From NCBI GenBank assembly GCA_020848655.1, contig JADLHU010000138.1:1-43590 (forward strand): a stretch of 43,590 bases of DNA, written 5' to 3'. Shown piece by piece: positions 30,784 to 39,598 of the stretch. A program made the translations under genes and the position numbers. Every line of letters begins with the position of its first letter. Position 1 is the first letter of the stretch. This DNA comes from Novosphingobium sp. GTDB lineage: Bacteria > Pseudomonadota > Alphaproteobacteria > Sphingomonadales > Sphingomonadaceae. The notes under the pieces are model-generated. The model made no database searches, was not told where the DNA came from, and saw nothing but the letters and a program-made list of their open reading frames with translations.

Positions 30784-31526
30784 CAGGACCGACCAGCAGG
30801 ATCGAAATGCCGGGCCAGTTGCTGAACTTGCGCAGCGTCAGCGCCGCCTATGGCAAGGGGCAAGTGCTGTGGGACGTGGCGTTCGATCTCAACAAGGGCG
30901 ATTCCGCCACGGTGCTGGGCCGCAACGGCGTGGGCAAGACCACGCTGATGAAGACGATCATGGGCCAGTTGCCCGTTTCGGGCGGGCACATCTACTGGCA
31001 CGGCGATGAAGTGACCGCGATGAAGGCGCATCAGCGTTCGCGCGCCGGGATCGGCTTCGTGCCGCAGGGCCGCCACGTCTTCCCGCACCTGACCGTGCGC
31101 GAGAACCTGGAAGTCGGGCTTTCCGCCCTGTCGCGCCCCGGCTTTAGCGGGGCGAAGAAAGTGCCCGACATGGTGTTCGACCTGTTCCCCAAGCTGACCC
31201 AGATCGCCAACCGCAAGGCCGGCGTCCTTTCAGGGGGAGAGCAGCAGCAGCTCGCGATTGGCCGCGCCCTGGCCGGCCAGCCCGAGCTGCTGCTGCTTGA
31301 CGAACCGACCGAGGGCATCCAGCCCAACATCGTCCAGCAGATCGAGGATGCGCTGCTGCGCGTGCGCACCGAACTGGGGGTGGCGATCCTGATCGTGGAA
31401 CAGAATCTCGATTTCGCGTGGTCGTTCGCCGAACGCTTCTTCGTCATGCAGCGGGGGTGCATCGTCAAGGAAGGCCGAACCGCCAGCACCCCGCCCGACG
31501 CGGTGGCATCGCTGATCCACGTGTGA
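30780..31526 (+). CDS. urtE: Urea ABC transporter ATPase UrtE
   Basis: The 248-aa ATPase (LivF type) has Walker A GRNGVGKTT, Q-loop FVPQGRHVFPHLTV, signature LSGGEQQQLAIGRAL and Walker B LLLLDEPTEGIQPNIV, which is typical of UrtE. ATG 30780 overlaps the urtD stop. It is the last gene of the porin-urtABCDE run and is followed by hairpins at 31555-31609. Confidence 0.96.
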   Translation: MTGPTSRIEMPGQLLNLRSVSAAYGKGQVLWDVAFDLNKGDSATVLGRNGVGKTTLMKTIMGQLPVSGGHIYWHGDEVTAMKAHQRSRAGIGFVPQGRHVFPHLTVRENLEVGLSALSRPGFSGAKKVPDMVFDLFPKLTQIANRKAGVLSGGEQQQLAIGRALAGQPELLLLDEPTEGIQPNIVQQIEDALLRVRTELGVAILIVEQNLDFAWSFAERFFVMQRGCIVKEGRTASTPPDAVASLIHV

Positions 31527-31554
31527 GGGAGCGCGTGCAACGCAAGCACCAACC

Positions 31555-31609
31555 CCGCTCAGGCAGAGCGGATGTGGGAACAAGGGGGATAAGGCGGGCT
31601 CTTTCCCAC
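31555..31609 (+). terminator. Hairpins after urtE
   Basis: CCGCTC (31555-31560)/GAGCGG (31566-31571) and GTGGGAA (31574-31580)/TTCCCAC (31603-31609). No strong T run, but position and strength suit the end of the urt transcript. Confidence 0.5.
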
Positions 31610-31675
31610 CCCCCGCCGCATAAAGATTGCGTAAAATCATTGGCACGCGGTGGCGGAGCGGCTTAGCTTTCGTGG

Positions 31676-33562
31676 ATGGACCACCCGGTCGAAGCGCAGC
31701 ACAGCCATCCCGAAAGCACAACCGCCCTCGCCATCGGCGCGATCGGGGTGGTGTTCGGCGATATCGGCACCTCCCCGCTCTATGCCCTGAAGGAAAGCTT
31801 CATCGGCCATCACCCGCTGGCGGTGGACCCGGCGCATATCTTCGGGGTGATGTCGCTGGTCTTCTGGACGATGATGCTGATCGTCACGATCAAGTACGTC
31901 TTCATCATCTTGCGCGCCGACAACAAGGGCGAAGGCGGCAGTCTGGCCCTCCTCGCACTGATCGGCAGCAAGCTGGGCGAAAGCCGGTGGAGCGGACCGA
32001 TCGCGGTGCTGGGGGTGATCGCCACCGCGCTGTTCTATGGCGATGCGATCATCACCCCGGCGATTTCGGTGCTCTCCGCCGTGGAAGGGCTGACCGTGGT
32101 TCACGAAAGCCTGGCCGATTATGTGCTGCCGATCTCGATCGCGATCATCATCGGCCTGTTCATGATCCAGTCGCACGGCACGGCCCGCGTGGGCAAGCTG
32201 TTCGGCCCGGTCATGCTGGTCTACTTCGCGGTGCTGGCGGTGCTGGGCGTGATCGGCATCGCCAGCGCGCCCGAAGTGCTGTGGGCGCTCAGCCCCAGCT
32301 ATGCGCTGAACTTCTTCCTGATCGATCCGGGCCTGGCCTTCCTCGCGCTTGGCTCGGTGGTGCTGGCGGTGACGGGGGCCGAGGCGCTCTATGCCGACAT
32401 GGGCCATTTCGGGCGCAAGGCGATCATGGTCTCGTGGCTCTACATCGCGTTTCCCTGCCTGATGCTCAACTACCTGGGCCAGTCGGCGCTGCTGCTGCAC
32501 GCGCCGGCCGCGGTGGAAAGCCCGTTCTTCCTGATGGCACCCGACTGGGCGCGCCTGCCGCTGGTGCTGCTGGCCACGATGGCCACGATCATCGCCAGCC
32601 AGGCGGTTATATCCGGCGCCTACTCGGTATCGCAGCAGGCGGTGCAACTGGGTTACCTGCCGCGCCTGCGCATCCTGCACACCAGCGCGCGCGCCGCCGG
32701 GCAGATCTATGTGCCGCTGATCAACTGGGGCCTGCTGGTGCTGGTGATCCTGCTGGTGCTGGGCTTCCGCAGTTCCAGCAACCTGGCCGCCGCCTATGGC
32801 ATCGCGGTGACGGGCACGATGTTCATCACCGCCTGCATGCTGGGCGTACTGACGTTCGCGGTGTGGAAATGGCATCCGCTGGTCGCCGGGTTGCTGACCG
32901 GCACCTTCCTGGTGGTCGATGGCCTCTACTTCGCGTCCAACGTCACCAAGATCCCCGATGGCGGCTGGTTCCCGCTGCTGGTCGCCGCGATCGCCTTTAT
33001 CCTGCTGACGACATGGGCCAAGGGCCGCCGCATCCTGCGCGAGCGCCTGGCCGAAGACGCCATGCCGATCGAACTGTTCATCACGTCCACCGGCAGCCGC
33101 GTGCGCCGCGTCCACGGCACGTCGGTGTTCCTGGCCGCGGATGCCGACAATATTCCGCCCGCGCTGCTCCACAACCTGAAGCACAACTTCATCCTGCACG
33201 ACCGGGTGGTCATCCTGACCGTGCGGACCGAGCCGGTGCCCCACGTGCCGCCCAACGCGCGCCACGACGTGACCGAGCTTGGCCAGGGCTTCTTCCGCAT
33301 CGTGCTGCGCTATGGCTTCATGGACGAAGCCGATATTCCCGCCGCGCTGCGCGCCACCGAAGCGGCGGGCGGCCCTTTCAAGCCATCGGAAACCAGCTAT
33401 TTCCTGTCTCGCCAGACGCTGATCGCATCGCGCCGGCCGGGCATGGCGATCTGGCGCGAACGGCTGTTCGGCTGGATGATGCGCAACGCGGCCAGCGCCA
33501 TGGAATTCTTCAAGCTGCCCACCAACCGCGTGATCGAAATGGGCAGCCAGCTCGAAATCTGA
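31676..33562 (+). CDS. kup: Low-affinity potassium uptake protein Kup
   Basis: The 628-aa K+/H+ symporter (KUP/HAK family) has the signature GDIGTSPLYALKES at about residues 28-41, about 12 helices to residue 455 and a cytoplasmic C-terminal domain with TSVFL and RYGFMDE blocks. Kup takes up potassium at low pH or low osmolarity. It has its own promoter region of about 65 bases after the urt terminator, and is probably not functionally linked to urea use. Confidence 0.95.
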   Translation: MDHPVEAQHSHPESTTALAIGAIGVVFGDIGTSPLYALKESFIGHHPLAVDPAHIFGVMSLVFWTMMLIVTIKYVFIILRADNKGEGGSLALLALIGSKLGESRWSGPIAVLGVIATALFYGDAIITPAISVLSAVEGLTVVHESLADYVLPISIAIIIGLFMIQSHGTARVGKLFGPVMLVYFAVLAVLGVIGIASAPEVLWALSPSYALNFFLIDPGLAFLALGSVVLAVTGAEALYADMGHFGRKAIMVSWLYIAFPCLMLNYLGQSALLLHAPAAVESPFFLMAPDWARLPLVLLATMATIIASQAVISGAYSVSQQAVQLGYLPRLRILHTSARAAGQIYVPLINWGLLVLVILLVLGFRSSSNLAAAYGIAVTGTMFITACMLGVLTFAVWKWHPLVAGLLTGTFLVVDGLYFASNVTKIPDGGWFPLLVAAIAFILLTTWAKGRRILRERLAEDAMPIELFITSTGSRVRRVHGTSVFLAADADNIPPALLHNLKHNFILHDRVVILTVRTEPVPHVPPNARHDVTELGQGFFRIVLRYGFMDEADIPAALRATEAAGGPFKPSETSYFLSRQTLIASRRPGMAIWRERLFGWMMRNAASAMEFFKLPTNRVIEMGSQLEI

Positions 33563-33608
33563 CGAGTGCTGGCGGCCAGGACGAAGCTGGCGTAGCATCG
33601 CCTTTCCC

Positions 33609-34544
33609 ATGTCAGAACCAGCCGCCCGCATCGATCGCGATTTCGCCCGCACCGTCGATTGGAACCTGCTCAAGATCTTCCTGGAGATCGTGCGCGCCGG
33701 GGGGATCGGCGCGGCGGCGCGCAATCTCAACCGCCAGCAACCCAGCGTCAGCGCCGCGCTCAAGCGACTGGAAGACCAGTTGGGCGCGCGGCTGTTCGAA
33801 CGATCGACCAGCGGCATCCGCATCACGCCGGCGGGGCGCTCGCTCCAGGCCTTGTGCGAGGACATGTTCGAATCGGTGCGCATGGCGCAGCACCAGTTGG
33901 CGCAGGCGACCAAGCGCGTGTCGGGCGTGGTGCGCATCCAGCTCATTTCCTCGGTGATCTGCACCGAACTGGACGAGGCCATCGCGTCCTACCACCGCCG
34001 CCATCCGGCCATCGCCATGGAACTGCGCGTTTCGCCCTGGCGCGGCGTGCTCGAAGCGCTGGAACAGGGCGATGTCGAAGTGGGCATCGGCTATGAAGGC
34101 CATGTCAGCGTGGAACTGATCTACGAGCCGATGTTCGTGGAAACGCAGCAGCTTTACTGCTCGCACGCCCACCCGCTCTATGGCCGGCGGATCGAACGGA
34201 TCGACGCGCTGCGGCGCGAGGGTTTCGTGCTGACCGGGGCCGACGAGCCGGACGGCGTCACGCGCCTGCGCAACCGCTATGGCCTGGGCGAGGAGCGCGC
34301 CGGCCAGGCGGAAGATGTGCACGAGGCGCTGCGGCTGATCTCGCTGGGCGTCGGCATCGGCTTCCTGCCGATCGGCGCGGCCGAAGCCGCGGTGCGCACC
34401 AGCCGGCTTTGGCCGCTGCTGCCGCCGGAACGGCTGCCCTCCTACGAGATTTTCCTGATCTCGCGCGCCGATCCTTCGCGCGATACCGCCACGCAACTGT
34501 TCCTGGATGAAATCCGCCGCCGCTTGCGCGCGCGCCGCTCATAA
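33609..34544 (+). CDS. LysR-type transcriptional regulator
   Basis: The 311-aa regulator has an N-terminal winged helix (about residues 17-76: LLKIFLEIVRAGGIGAAARNLNRQQPSVSAALKRLEDQLGARLFER) and a periplasmic-binding-like effector domain (about 105-300). It lies directly upstream of the oxygenase fusion gene in the same direction. A nested AT-rich dyad starts at its stop codon (34544-34572) and is a likely operator for control of the downstream pair. The effector is unknown. Confidence 0.9.
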   Translation: MSEPAARIDRDFARTVDWNLLKIFLEIVRAGGIGAAARNLNRQQPSVSAALKRLEDQLGARLFERSTSGIRITPAGRSLQALCEDMFESVRMAQHQLAQATKRVSGVVRIQLISSVICTELDEAIASYHRRHPAIAMELRVSPWRGVLEALEQGDVEVGIGYEGHVSVELIYEPMFVETQQLYCSHAHPLYGRRIERIDALRREGFVLTGADEPDGVTRLRNRYGLGEERAGQAEDVHEALRLISLGVGIGFLPIGAAEAAVRTSRLWPLLPPERLPSYEIFLISRADPSRDTATQLFLDEIRRRLRARRS

Positions 34545-34572
34545 TTTCAAACTATGAGCTTCATCGAAATTT
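34544..34572. promoter_or_regulatory. Nested dyad, probable LysR operator
   Basis: AATTTC (34544-34549) pairs with GAAATT (34567-34572), and inside it ATGA (34555-34558) pairs with TCAT (34562-34565) around GCT. The stretch is AT-rich in an otherwise GC-rich region and sits between the LysR gene and the oxygenase gene, where a LysR T-N11-A type site is expected. Confidence 0.55.
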
Positions 34573-34658
34573 AGCATCTAGCGTTATGAGCCAGCCAAAT
34601 TAGCCTTTGTCGCACTGCAACATCGAAGGTGCGGAGCCGGACATGGCTGGGAATCGCG

Positions 34659-36515
34659 ATGACTATCAGGGCCGGTGACTATCGGGGATTGTGGCAGCGC
34701 CTGCTGCTGTCGCGCCCCGGCCAGCCGGTCGAAACGCTGGTCCGCACCGAATGGCTGCAAGGGCCGGTGCTTTATGCCGACTTGCGCCAGCCGCCCGCGA
34801 TCAGCGGCCGCGTGCAGGCCACTTGCCTCGCCGAAGTCCAGCCCGAAGAGGCGCGCATCCTCGCCTGTCAGGAAGGCTTCGCGGGCCGCTTCATCCTGAA
34901 CGGCGACCTGGCCGAATGGCGGCGCGAGATCGATTTCCAGTCGCCCACCGCGCTGGGCGACAAGGGCCGGCTGGTGCCGGAGGACGGCCTGCTGATCGAA
35001 TATGGCGTCGACGCCGAATATGTCGAATACTGGCAGGTGTGCGGCGACGACGAAGATGGCGCGAGCGCGGCGGCGGGCTTTGTTTCCGAAGCCGACGGAC
35101 GCGAGGTGCGGCTGGTGCAGAGCGGCCCGCATTTCGCCTATGCGCGGGGGCGCGGCATCGCGCTGGCCGATGATCACGATCTTTCGGCGCTGCTGTGCGA
35201 TACCGATGCCCGGCAGGCGCAGGCGCTGATCGATTGCGAGATTTCCTTCGGCACGGTCACGCCCGAAGGCTGGCGGATCGACCGTTCCACGCTGCCCTGG
35301 CGCGAAGGCGCGCTGCTGCTGGAGCCGGGCGCGCGGATCGAAGGGAGCCGGCTGACCGTGGCCGATGTCGATCCCCACGGCCTGCCCATGCCCCGCGAAC
35401 TGCGGCTGATGGACCTGCACGGCACCTTTTCATTCGGCACAGAGACGCACACAAACGCCACACAGACGGTTACAGCCCCGGCTGAAAGCGGCCCATTCCG
35501 CACCATCCCGGTGATCGACATCGCCCCACTGGGCGGCGATGATCCGATCGCCGAAGCGGCGGTGGTGGAGCAGCTTCGCCGCGCCTGTTCGGACGTCGGA
35601 TTCCTCCACATCACCGGCCATGGCATCGCCCCCGCCGTGATCGATCGCCTGCGCGGCGCGGCGCGGCGATTCTTCGACTTGCCGGTCGAGCGGAAGATGG
35701 CCAGCTACATCGGCCGGTCCGCCAACCATCGCGGCTATGTGCCCGAAGGCGAGGAAGTGTTCGCGGACACCGCGCCGGGATCGACCAAGGACCTCAAGGA
35801 GGCCTTCGACCTGGCGCTGGACCTGCCGGCCGAGCGCGTGCCCGCCGGCAACCCGATGCTGGGCCCGAACCAGTGGCCCGACCTGCCCGGCTTCCGCGAG
35901 GACGTGATGGGCTATTACGCCGCCGCGTTCGCCGTGGGCCGCCGCCTGCTGCGCGGGCTGTGCCTGGCGCTGGGCCAGCCGGGCGAGGCGCTGGACCATC
36001 TGGTGCTGGCCCCGCCCAGCCAGTTGCGCCTGATCCACTACCCCTTCCAGCCCGAAGCCGTGGACGTGGCGGGAATCGGCGCGCATACCGATTACGAATG
36101 CTTCACGCTGCTTCTCGCCACCGCGCCGGGCCTCGAAGTGATGAACCAGGCCGGCGAATGGGTCGATGCCCCGCCGGTGCCCGGCGGGCTGGTGGTGAAC
36201 ATCGGCGATCTGATGGAATTCTGGTCGGGCGGCCGCTTCGTGGCCACATCGCACCGGGTGCGCAAGGTGGCCGAGGAACGCTATTCGTTCCCGCTGTTCT
36301 TCGCGCTGGACTATGACGTGGAACTGGCCCCGATCGGCCGCGCCGCCGGCGACAGCCGCATCCGCACCGGAGAGCACCTGTGGATGAACACCATCCGCAC
36401 CTTCCGCTATCTTCAGGCGCGCGCGCAGGCCGGGGAAATCGCGATCCCGCAGGGCGTTCCGCCCGCCGCCAGCTTCGGGCGCGACGCGCGCCACAGCAAC
36501 GCCAACCCGGCCTGA
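34659..36515 (+). CDS. Fusion: beta-rich N-terminal domain + 2-oxoglutarate/Fe(II) oxygenase (IPNS-like)
   Basis: The 618-aa protein has two parts. Residues 1-255 form an unrecognised, probably beta-barrel domain with LVRTEWLQGPVLYADLRQP, ACQEGFAGRFILNGDLAEW and LIEYGVDAEYVEYWQVC; the look is faintly like the fungal HRI1 family. A short Thr-rich linker follows. Residues 285-600 are an isopenicillin-N-synthase-like dioxygenase: PVIDIAPL, FLHITGHGI, iron ligands H476, D478 (GAHTDYE) and H532 (ATSHRV), and the 2OG site R541/S543 (RYSFPLFF). All catalytic residues are present. ATG 34659 is chosen; a GTG at 34629 is possible. The substrate is unknown. Confidence 0.8.
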   Translation: MTIRAGDYRGLWQRLLLSRPGQPVETLVRTEWLQGPVLYADLRQPPAISGRVQATCLAEVQPEEARILACQEGFAGRFILNGDLAEWRREIDFQSPTALGDKGRLVPEDGLLIEYGVDAEYVEYWQVCGDDEDGASAAAGFVSEADGREVRLVQSGPHFAYARGRGIALADDHDLSALLCDTDARQAQALIDCEISFGTVTPEGWRIDRSTLPWREGALLLEPGARIEGSRLTVADVDPHGLPMPRELRLMDLHGTFSFGTETHTNATQTVTAPAESGPFRTIPVIDIAPLGGDDPIAEAAVVEQLRRACSDVGFLHITGHGIAPAVIDRLRGAARRFFDLPVERKMASYIGRSANHRGYVPEGEEVFADTAPGSTKDLKEAFDLALDLPAERVPAGNPMLGPNQWPDLPGFREDVMGYYAAAFAVGRRLLRGLCLALGQPGEALDHLVLAPPSQLRLIHYPFQPEAVDVAGIGAHTDYECFTLLLATAPGLEVMNQAGEWVDAPPVPGGLVVNIGDLMEFWSGGRFVATSHRVRKVAEERYSFPLFFALDYDVELAPIGRAAGDSRIRTGEHLWMNTIRTFRYLQARAQAGEIAIPQGVPPAASFGRDARHSNANPA

Positions 36516-36554
36516 ACGGCTTTTCAGACATCGGTACGACGAAGGGGGACTGTT

Positions 36555-37661
36555 ATGACGTTCGAATGGAAGAAAGCGGCCAATGCGATCGGGCTGGCCA
36601 GCCTGCTGCTGCTGTCCGCGTGCAGCGGCGCGAAGAAGGAGGACGGCGCCGCCACCGCCGCCACCGAGGCGCCCAAGACCGAATTCAACATCGGCTGGTC
36701 GATCTATGCCGGCTGGATGCCCTGGGCCTATGCCGACAAGAGCGGCATTCTGAAGAAGTGGGGCGACAAGTACGGGATCAAGATCAACCTGATCCAGGTG
36801 AACGACTATGTGGAATCGCTGAACCAGTACACCGCCGGCAAGCTTGACGGCGTGGGGTCCACCAACATGGACGCGCTGACCATCCCCGCCGCCGGCGGCA
36901 AGGATACCACCGCGCTGATCATGGGCGATTATTCGAACGGCAATGACGGCATCGTCCTGAAGGGCGGCACCACGGTCGCCGCGATGAAGGGCCGCACGGT
37001 CAACCTCGTCGAACTGTCGGTCTCGCACTACCTGCTGGCGCGCGCGCTGGAGGAAAACGGCCTGAAGCTGTCCGACGTGAAGACGGTGAACACGTCCGAT
37101 GCCGATATCGTCAGCGCCTTCACATCGCCCGAAGTGACGGCGGTGGCCGCCTGGAACCCGCAACTGGCCGAAATCAAGAAGGCCGCCGGGGCGACCGAGG
37201 TGTTCGACAGTTCGAAGATCCCGAACGAGATCCAGGACCTGATGACCGTTTCCACCGCGACGCTGAAGGCCAACCCGAACCTGGGCAAGGCGCTGGTCGG
37301 CGCGTGGTACGAAGTGATGGGCATCATGGCCAAGGGCGATGCGCAGTCGAAGGCGGCGATCGCGGAAATGGCCAAGCTTTCGGGCACCACCACCGAAAAC
37401 TACGAGGCCCAGCTCAAGACCACCTATCTGTACTACAAGCCGGCCGACGCCGTGGCCTACAACATGAGCGCCGAGATCATCAAGCACGAGGACGCGGTGC
37501 GCCAGTTCAGCTTCGCGAAGGGCCTGTTCGGTCCCAACGCCCGCTCGGTCGATGCCATCGGCATCGAATTCCCGAACGGCAAGGTGCTGGGCGACAAGGC
37601 CAATATCCGCCTGCGCTTCGATCCCTCGTTCATGCAGATGGCGGCCGACGGCAAGCTCTGA
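36555..37661 (+). CDS. Orphan ABC substrate-binding lipoprotein, urea-carboxylase-region type
   Basis: The 368-aa lipoprotein has lipobox LSAC (C23) and a NMT1/SsuA-like fold: NIGWSIYAGWMPWAYADKSGILKKWGDKYG, GVGSTNMDALTIPAAGGKDTTALI and SNGNDGIVLKGG. It resembles the TIGR03427 type found near urea carboxylase genes, some of which are now tied to guanidine use. No matching permease or ATPase and no urea carboxylase is in the window. It follows the oxygenase fusion by 39 bases and is probably co-transcribed. The ligand may be urea, guanidine or another small nitrogen compound (inference). Confidence 0.82.
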   Translation: MTFEWKKAANAIGLASLLLLSACSGAKKEDGAATAATEAPKTEFNIGWSIYAGWMPWAYADKSGILKKWGDKYGIKINLIQVNDYVESLNQYTAGKLDGVGSTNMDALTIPAAGGKDTTALIMGDYSNGNDGIVLKGGTTVAAMKGRTVNLVELSVSHYLLARALEENGLKLSDVKTVNTSDADIVSAFTSPEVTAVAAWNPQLAEIKKAAGATEVFDSSKIPNEIQDLMTVSTATLKANPNLGKALVGAWYEVMGIMAKGDAQSKAAIAEMAKLSGTTTENYEAQLKTTYLYYKPADAVAYNMSAEIIKHEDAVRQFSFAKGLFGPNARSVDAIGIEFPNGKVLGDKANIRLRFDPSFMQMAADGKL

Positions 37662-37689
37662 CGCATTCGCGACACCGCGCTTGCGCGCG

Positions 37690-37719
37690 AAAGGCCTCGG
37701 CGAAAGCCGGGGCCTTTTT
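37690..37719 (+). terminator. Terminator after the binding-protein gene
   Basis: AAGGCC-t-CGGC, loop GAAA, GCCG-g-GGCC then TTTTT (37715-37719): a classic intrinsic terminator 29 bases after the stop codon. It closes the oxygenase/binding-protein transcript. Confidence 0.85.
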
Positions 37720-37828
37720 CGCAGGGCCGGCGAGCCGCCGTTCGGGCGGGGCAGGCCGCGCGGCTCTTGCCATCCGCGCCCCCTCCCCCTAGCGGCACGG
37801 CAATTCCCCCGAATATCGGAGTCGAACG

Positions 37829-39157
37829 ATGGTCCCCCGCTACGCCCGCCCCGCCATGACCGCGATCTGGGAGCCGGAAGCCCGCTTCCGCATCTGGTTC
37901 GAGATCGAGGCGCACGCGACCGAGAAGATGGGCGAACTGGGCGTCGTGCCCAAAAGCGCGGGCAAGGCGCTGTGGGACTGGTGGGCGACCAACCCCACGA
38001 TCGACGTGGCCGCCATCGATGCGATCGAAGCCGTCACCAAGCATGATGTCATCGCCTTCCTCACCTGGGTGGCGGAACAGGTCGATGCCGCCGGCTTCAC
38101 CGGCGAGGCGCGCTTCATGCACCAGGGCATGACCAGTTCCGACGTGCTCGACACGACGCTGGCGGTGCAACTGGCGCGGGCGACGGACCTGCTGATCGCG
38201 GATGTCGACGCGCTGCTCGCCGCGATCAAGCGCCGCGCGCTGGAACACAAGCACACCCCCACCATCGGCCGCAGCCACGGCATCCATGCCGAGCCGACGA
38301 CCTTCGGCCTCAAGCTGGCGCAGGCCTATGCCGAGTTCGACCGCTGCCGCGCCCGCCTTGTCGCCGCGCGCGCCGAAATCGCCACGTGCGCCATTTCCGG
38401 CGCGGTCGGCACGTTCGCCAACATCGATCCGGCGGTTGAGGAATACGTCGCCGAAAAGCTGGGGCTGACGGTGGAACCGATCTCCACCCAGGTCATCCCG
38501 CGCGACCGGCACGCCATGTACTTTTCGACGCTGGCCGTCGTCGCCAGTTCGATCGAGCGGCTGGCGGTGGAAGTGCGCCATCTCCAGCGCACCGAAGTGC
38601 TGGAAGCGGAGGAATATTTCTCGCCCGGCCAGAAGGGCAGTTCGGCCATGCCGCACAAGCGCAACCCGGTGCTGACCGAGAACCTTACCGGGCTTGCCCG
38701 CATGGTCCGCTCCGCCGCGATTCCGGCGCTGGAGAACGTGGCGCTGTGGCACGAACGCGATATTTCGCATTCCTCGGTCGAACGGTTCATCGGTCCCGAC
38801 GCCACGATCACGCTGGACTTCGCGCTGGCGCGCCTGACCAGCGTGGTCGACAAGCTGCTGATCTATCCCGAACGGATGCAGAAGAACCTCGATCGCATGG
38901 GCGGCCTCGTCCATTCGCAGCGCGTGCTGCTGGCGCTGACCCAGGCCGGCATCAGCCGCGAGGATTCCTATCGCCTGGTGCAGCGCAACGCGATGAAGGT
39001 GTGGGAATCGGACGGCGCGCTCTCGCTGCTCGAACTGCTCCAGAACGATCCCGAAGTGACCGCGCATATCGCGCCCGAAACGCTCGCCGCCAGCTTCGGC
39101 CTCGATTACCACTTCGGCCAGGTGGACCGCCTGTTCGCCCGCGTCTTCGGGGAATAG
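37829..39157 (+). CDS. purB: Adenylosuccinate lyase
   Basis: The 442-aa fumarase/aspartase-superfamily enzyme acts twice in purine synthesis, on SAICAR and on adenylosuccinate. Motifs are MTSSDVLDT (about residues 101-109), the catalytic His region TIGRSHGIHAEP (about 145-156) and the mobile-loop signature SSAMPHKRNP (about 271-280). ATG 37829 has GGAG upstream. It has its own promoter region after the terminator at 37690-37719. Confidence 0.97.
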   Translation: MVPRYARPAMTAIWEPEARFRIWFEIEAHATEKMGELGVVPKSAGKALWDWWATNPTIDVAAIDAIEAVTKHDVIAFLTWVAEQVDAAGFTGEARFMHQGMTSSDVLDTTLAVQLARATDLLIADVDALLAAIKRRALEHKHTPTIGRSHGIHAEPTTFGLKLAQAYAEFDRCRARLVAARAEIATCAISGAVGTFANIDPAVEEYVAEKLGLTVEPISTQVIPRDRHAMYFSTLAVVASSIERLAVEVRHLQRTEVLEAEEYFSPGQKGSSAMPHKRNPVLTENLTGLARMVRSAAIPALENVALWHERDISHSSVERFIGPDATITLDFALARLTSVVDKLLIYPERMQKNLDRMGGLVHSQRVLLALTQAGISREDSYRLVQRNAMKVWESDGALSLLELLQNDPEVTAHIAPETLAASFGLDYHFGQVDRLFARVFGE

Positions 39158-39268
39158 GCCCGCGCGCCTGCAAGCGGCGGGCGGCGGCAACGTCGCCCGC
39201 CCTTCCCTTCCCCGCCAATCCCGCCTAGCATTGCCTTTCGGGCCTGCAGGGGATCGAGGAGGCAGACC

Positions 39269-39598
39269 ATGCAAATCATTCGCACCCTGATCTGGGTGAC
39301 GATCACGGCCATTCTTGTCGGGTTCATCGCCATGAACTGGGAAAGCGCGCCGGTGAACATCTGGCCGCTTGAAGAAGGCTATCTCTATTTCCGCTGGCCG
39401 GTCGGGGTGATCGCGCTGGTGTTCTTCGCGCTGGGGCTGCTGCCGATGTGGCTGCTGCACCGCGCCGGCCGCTGGCGCTGGGAACGCCGCATCCATTCGC
39501 TGGAAAACAGCGTGCGCGCCGCCGCCAATGTTCAGGCCCCGCCCCTGGCCACGTCCACCCAGCTTGAAGCCGAAGCCCAGGAAAAGCCTGCCGACTGA
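39269..39598 (+). CDS. LapA-domain (DUF1049) membrane protein
   Basis: The 109-aa protein has two helices (about residues 4-22 and 45-65), the family NWESAPVNIWPL loop between them and a helical cytoplasmic tail (WRWERRIHSLENSVRAA). LapA-type proteins take part in lipopolysaccharide assembly in E. coli. ATG 39269 has GAGGAGG upstream. It shares one base with the pyrF start (TGATG), a pairing often seen in Alphaproteobacteria. Confidence 0.85.
   Translation: MQIIRTLIWVTITAILVGFIAMNWESAPVNIWPLEEGYLYFRWPVGVIALVFFALGLLPMWLLHRAGRWRWERRIHSLENSVRAAANVQAPPLATSTQLEAEAQEKPAD

Noticed and set aside
31641..31660. Sigma-54 promoter (TGGCACG) ahead of kup
   Set aside because: The -24 half is present but the -12 position reads GGCGG in place of TTGC.
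34545..36555. Guanidine riboswitch (ykkC classes) before the oxygenase or the binding-protein gene
   Set aside because: I looked for the conserved ykkC blocks and the paired ACGR loops of mini-ykkC; none is present in 34545-34658 or 36516-36554.
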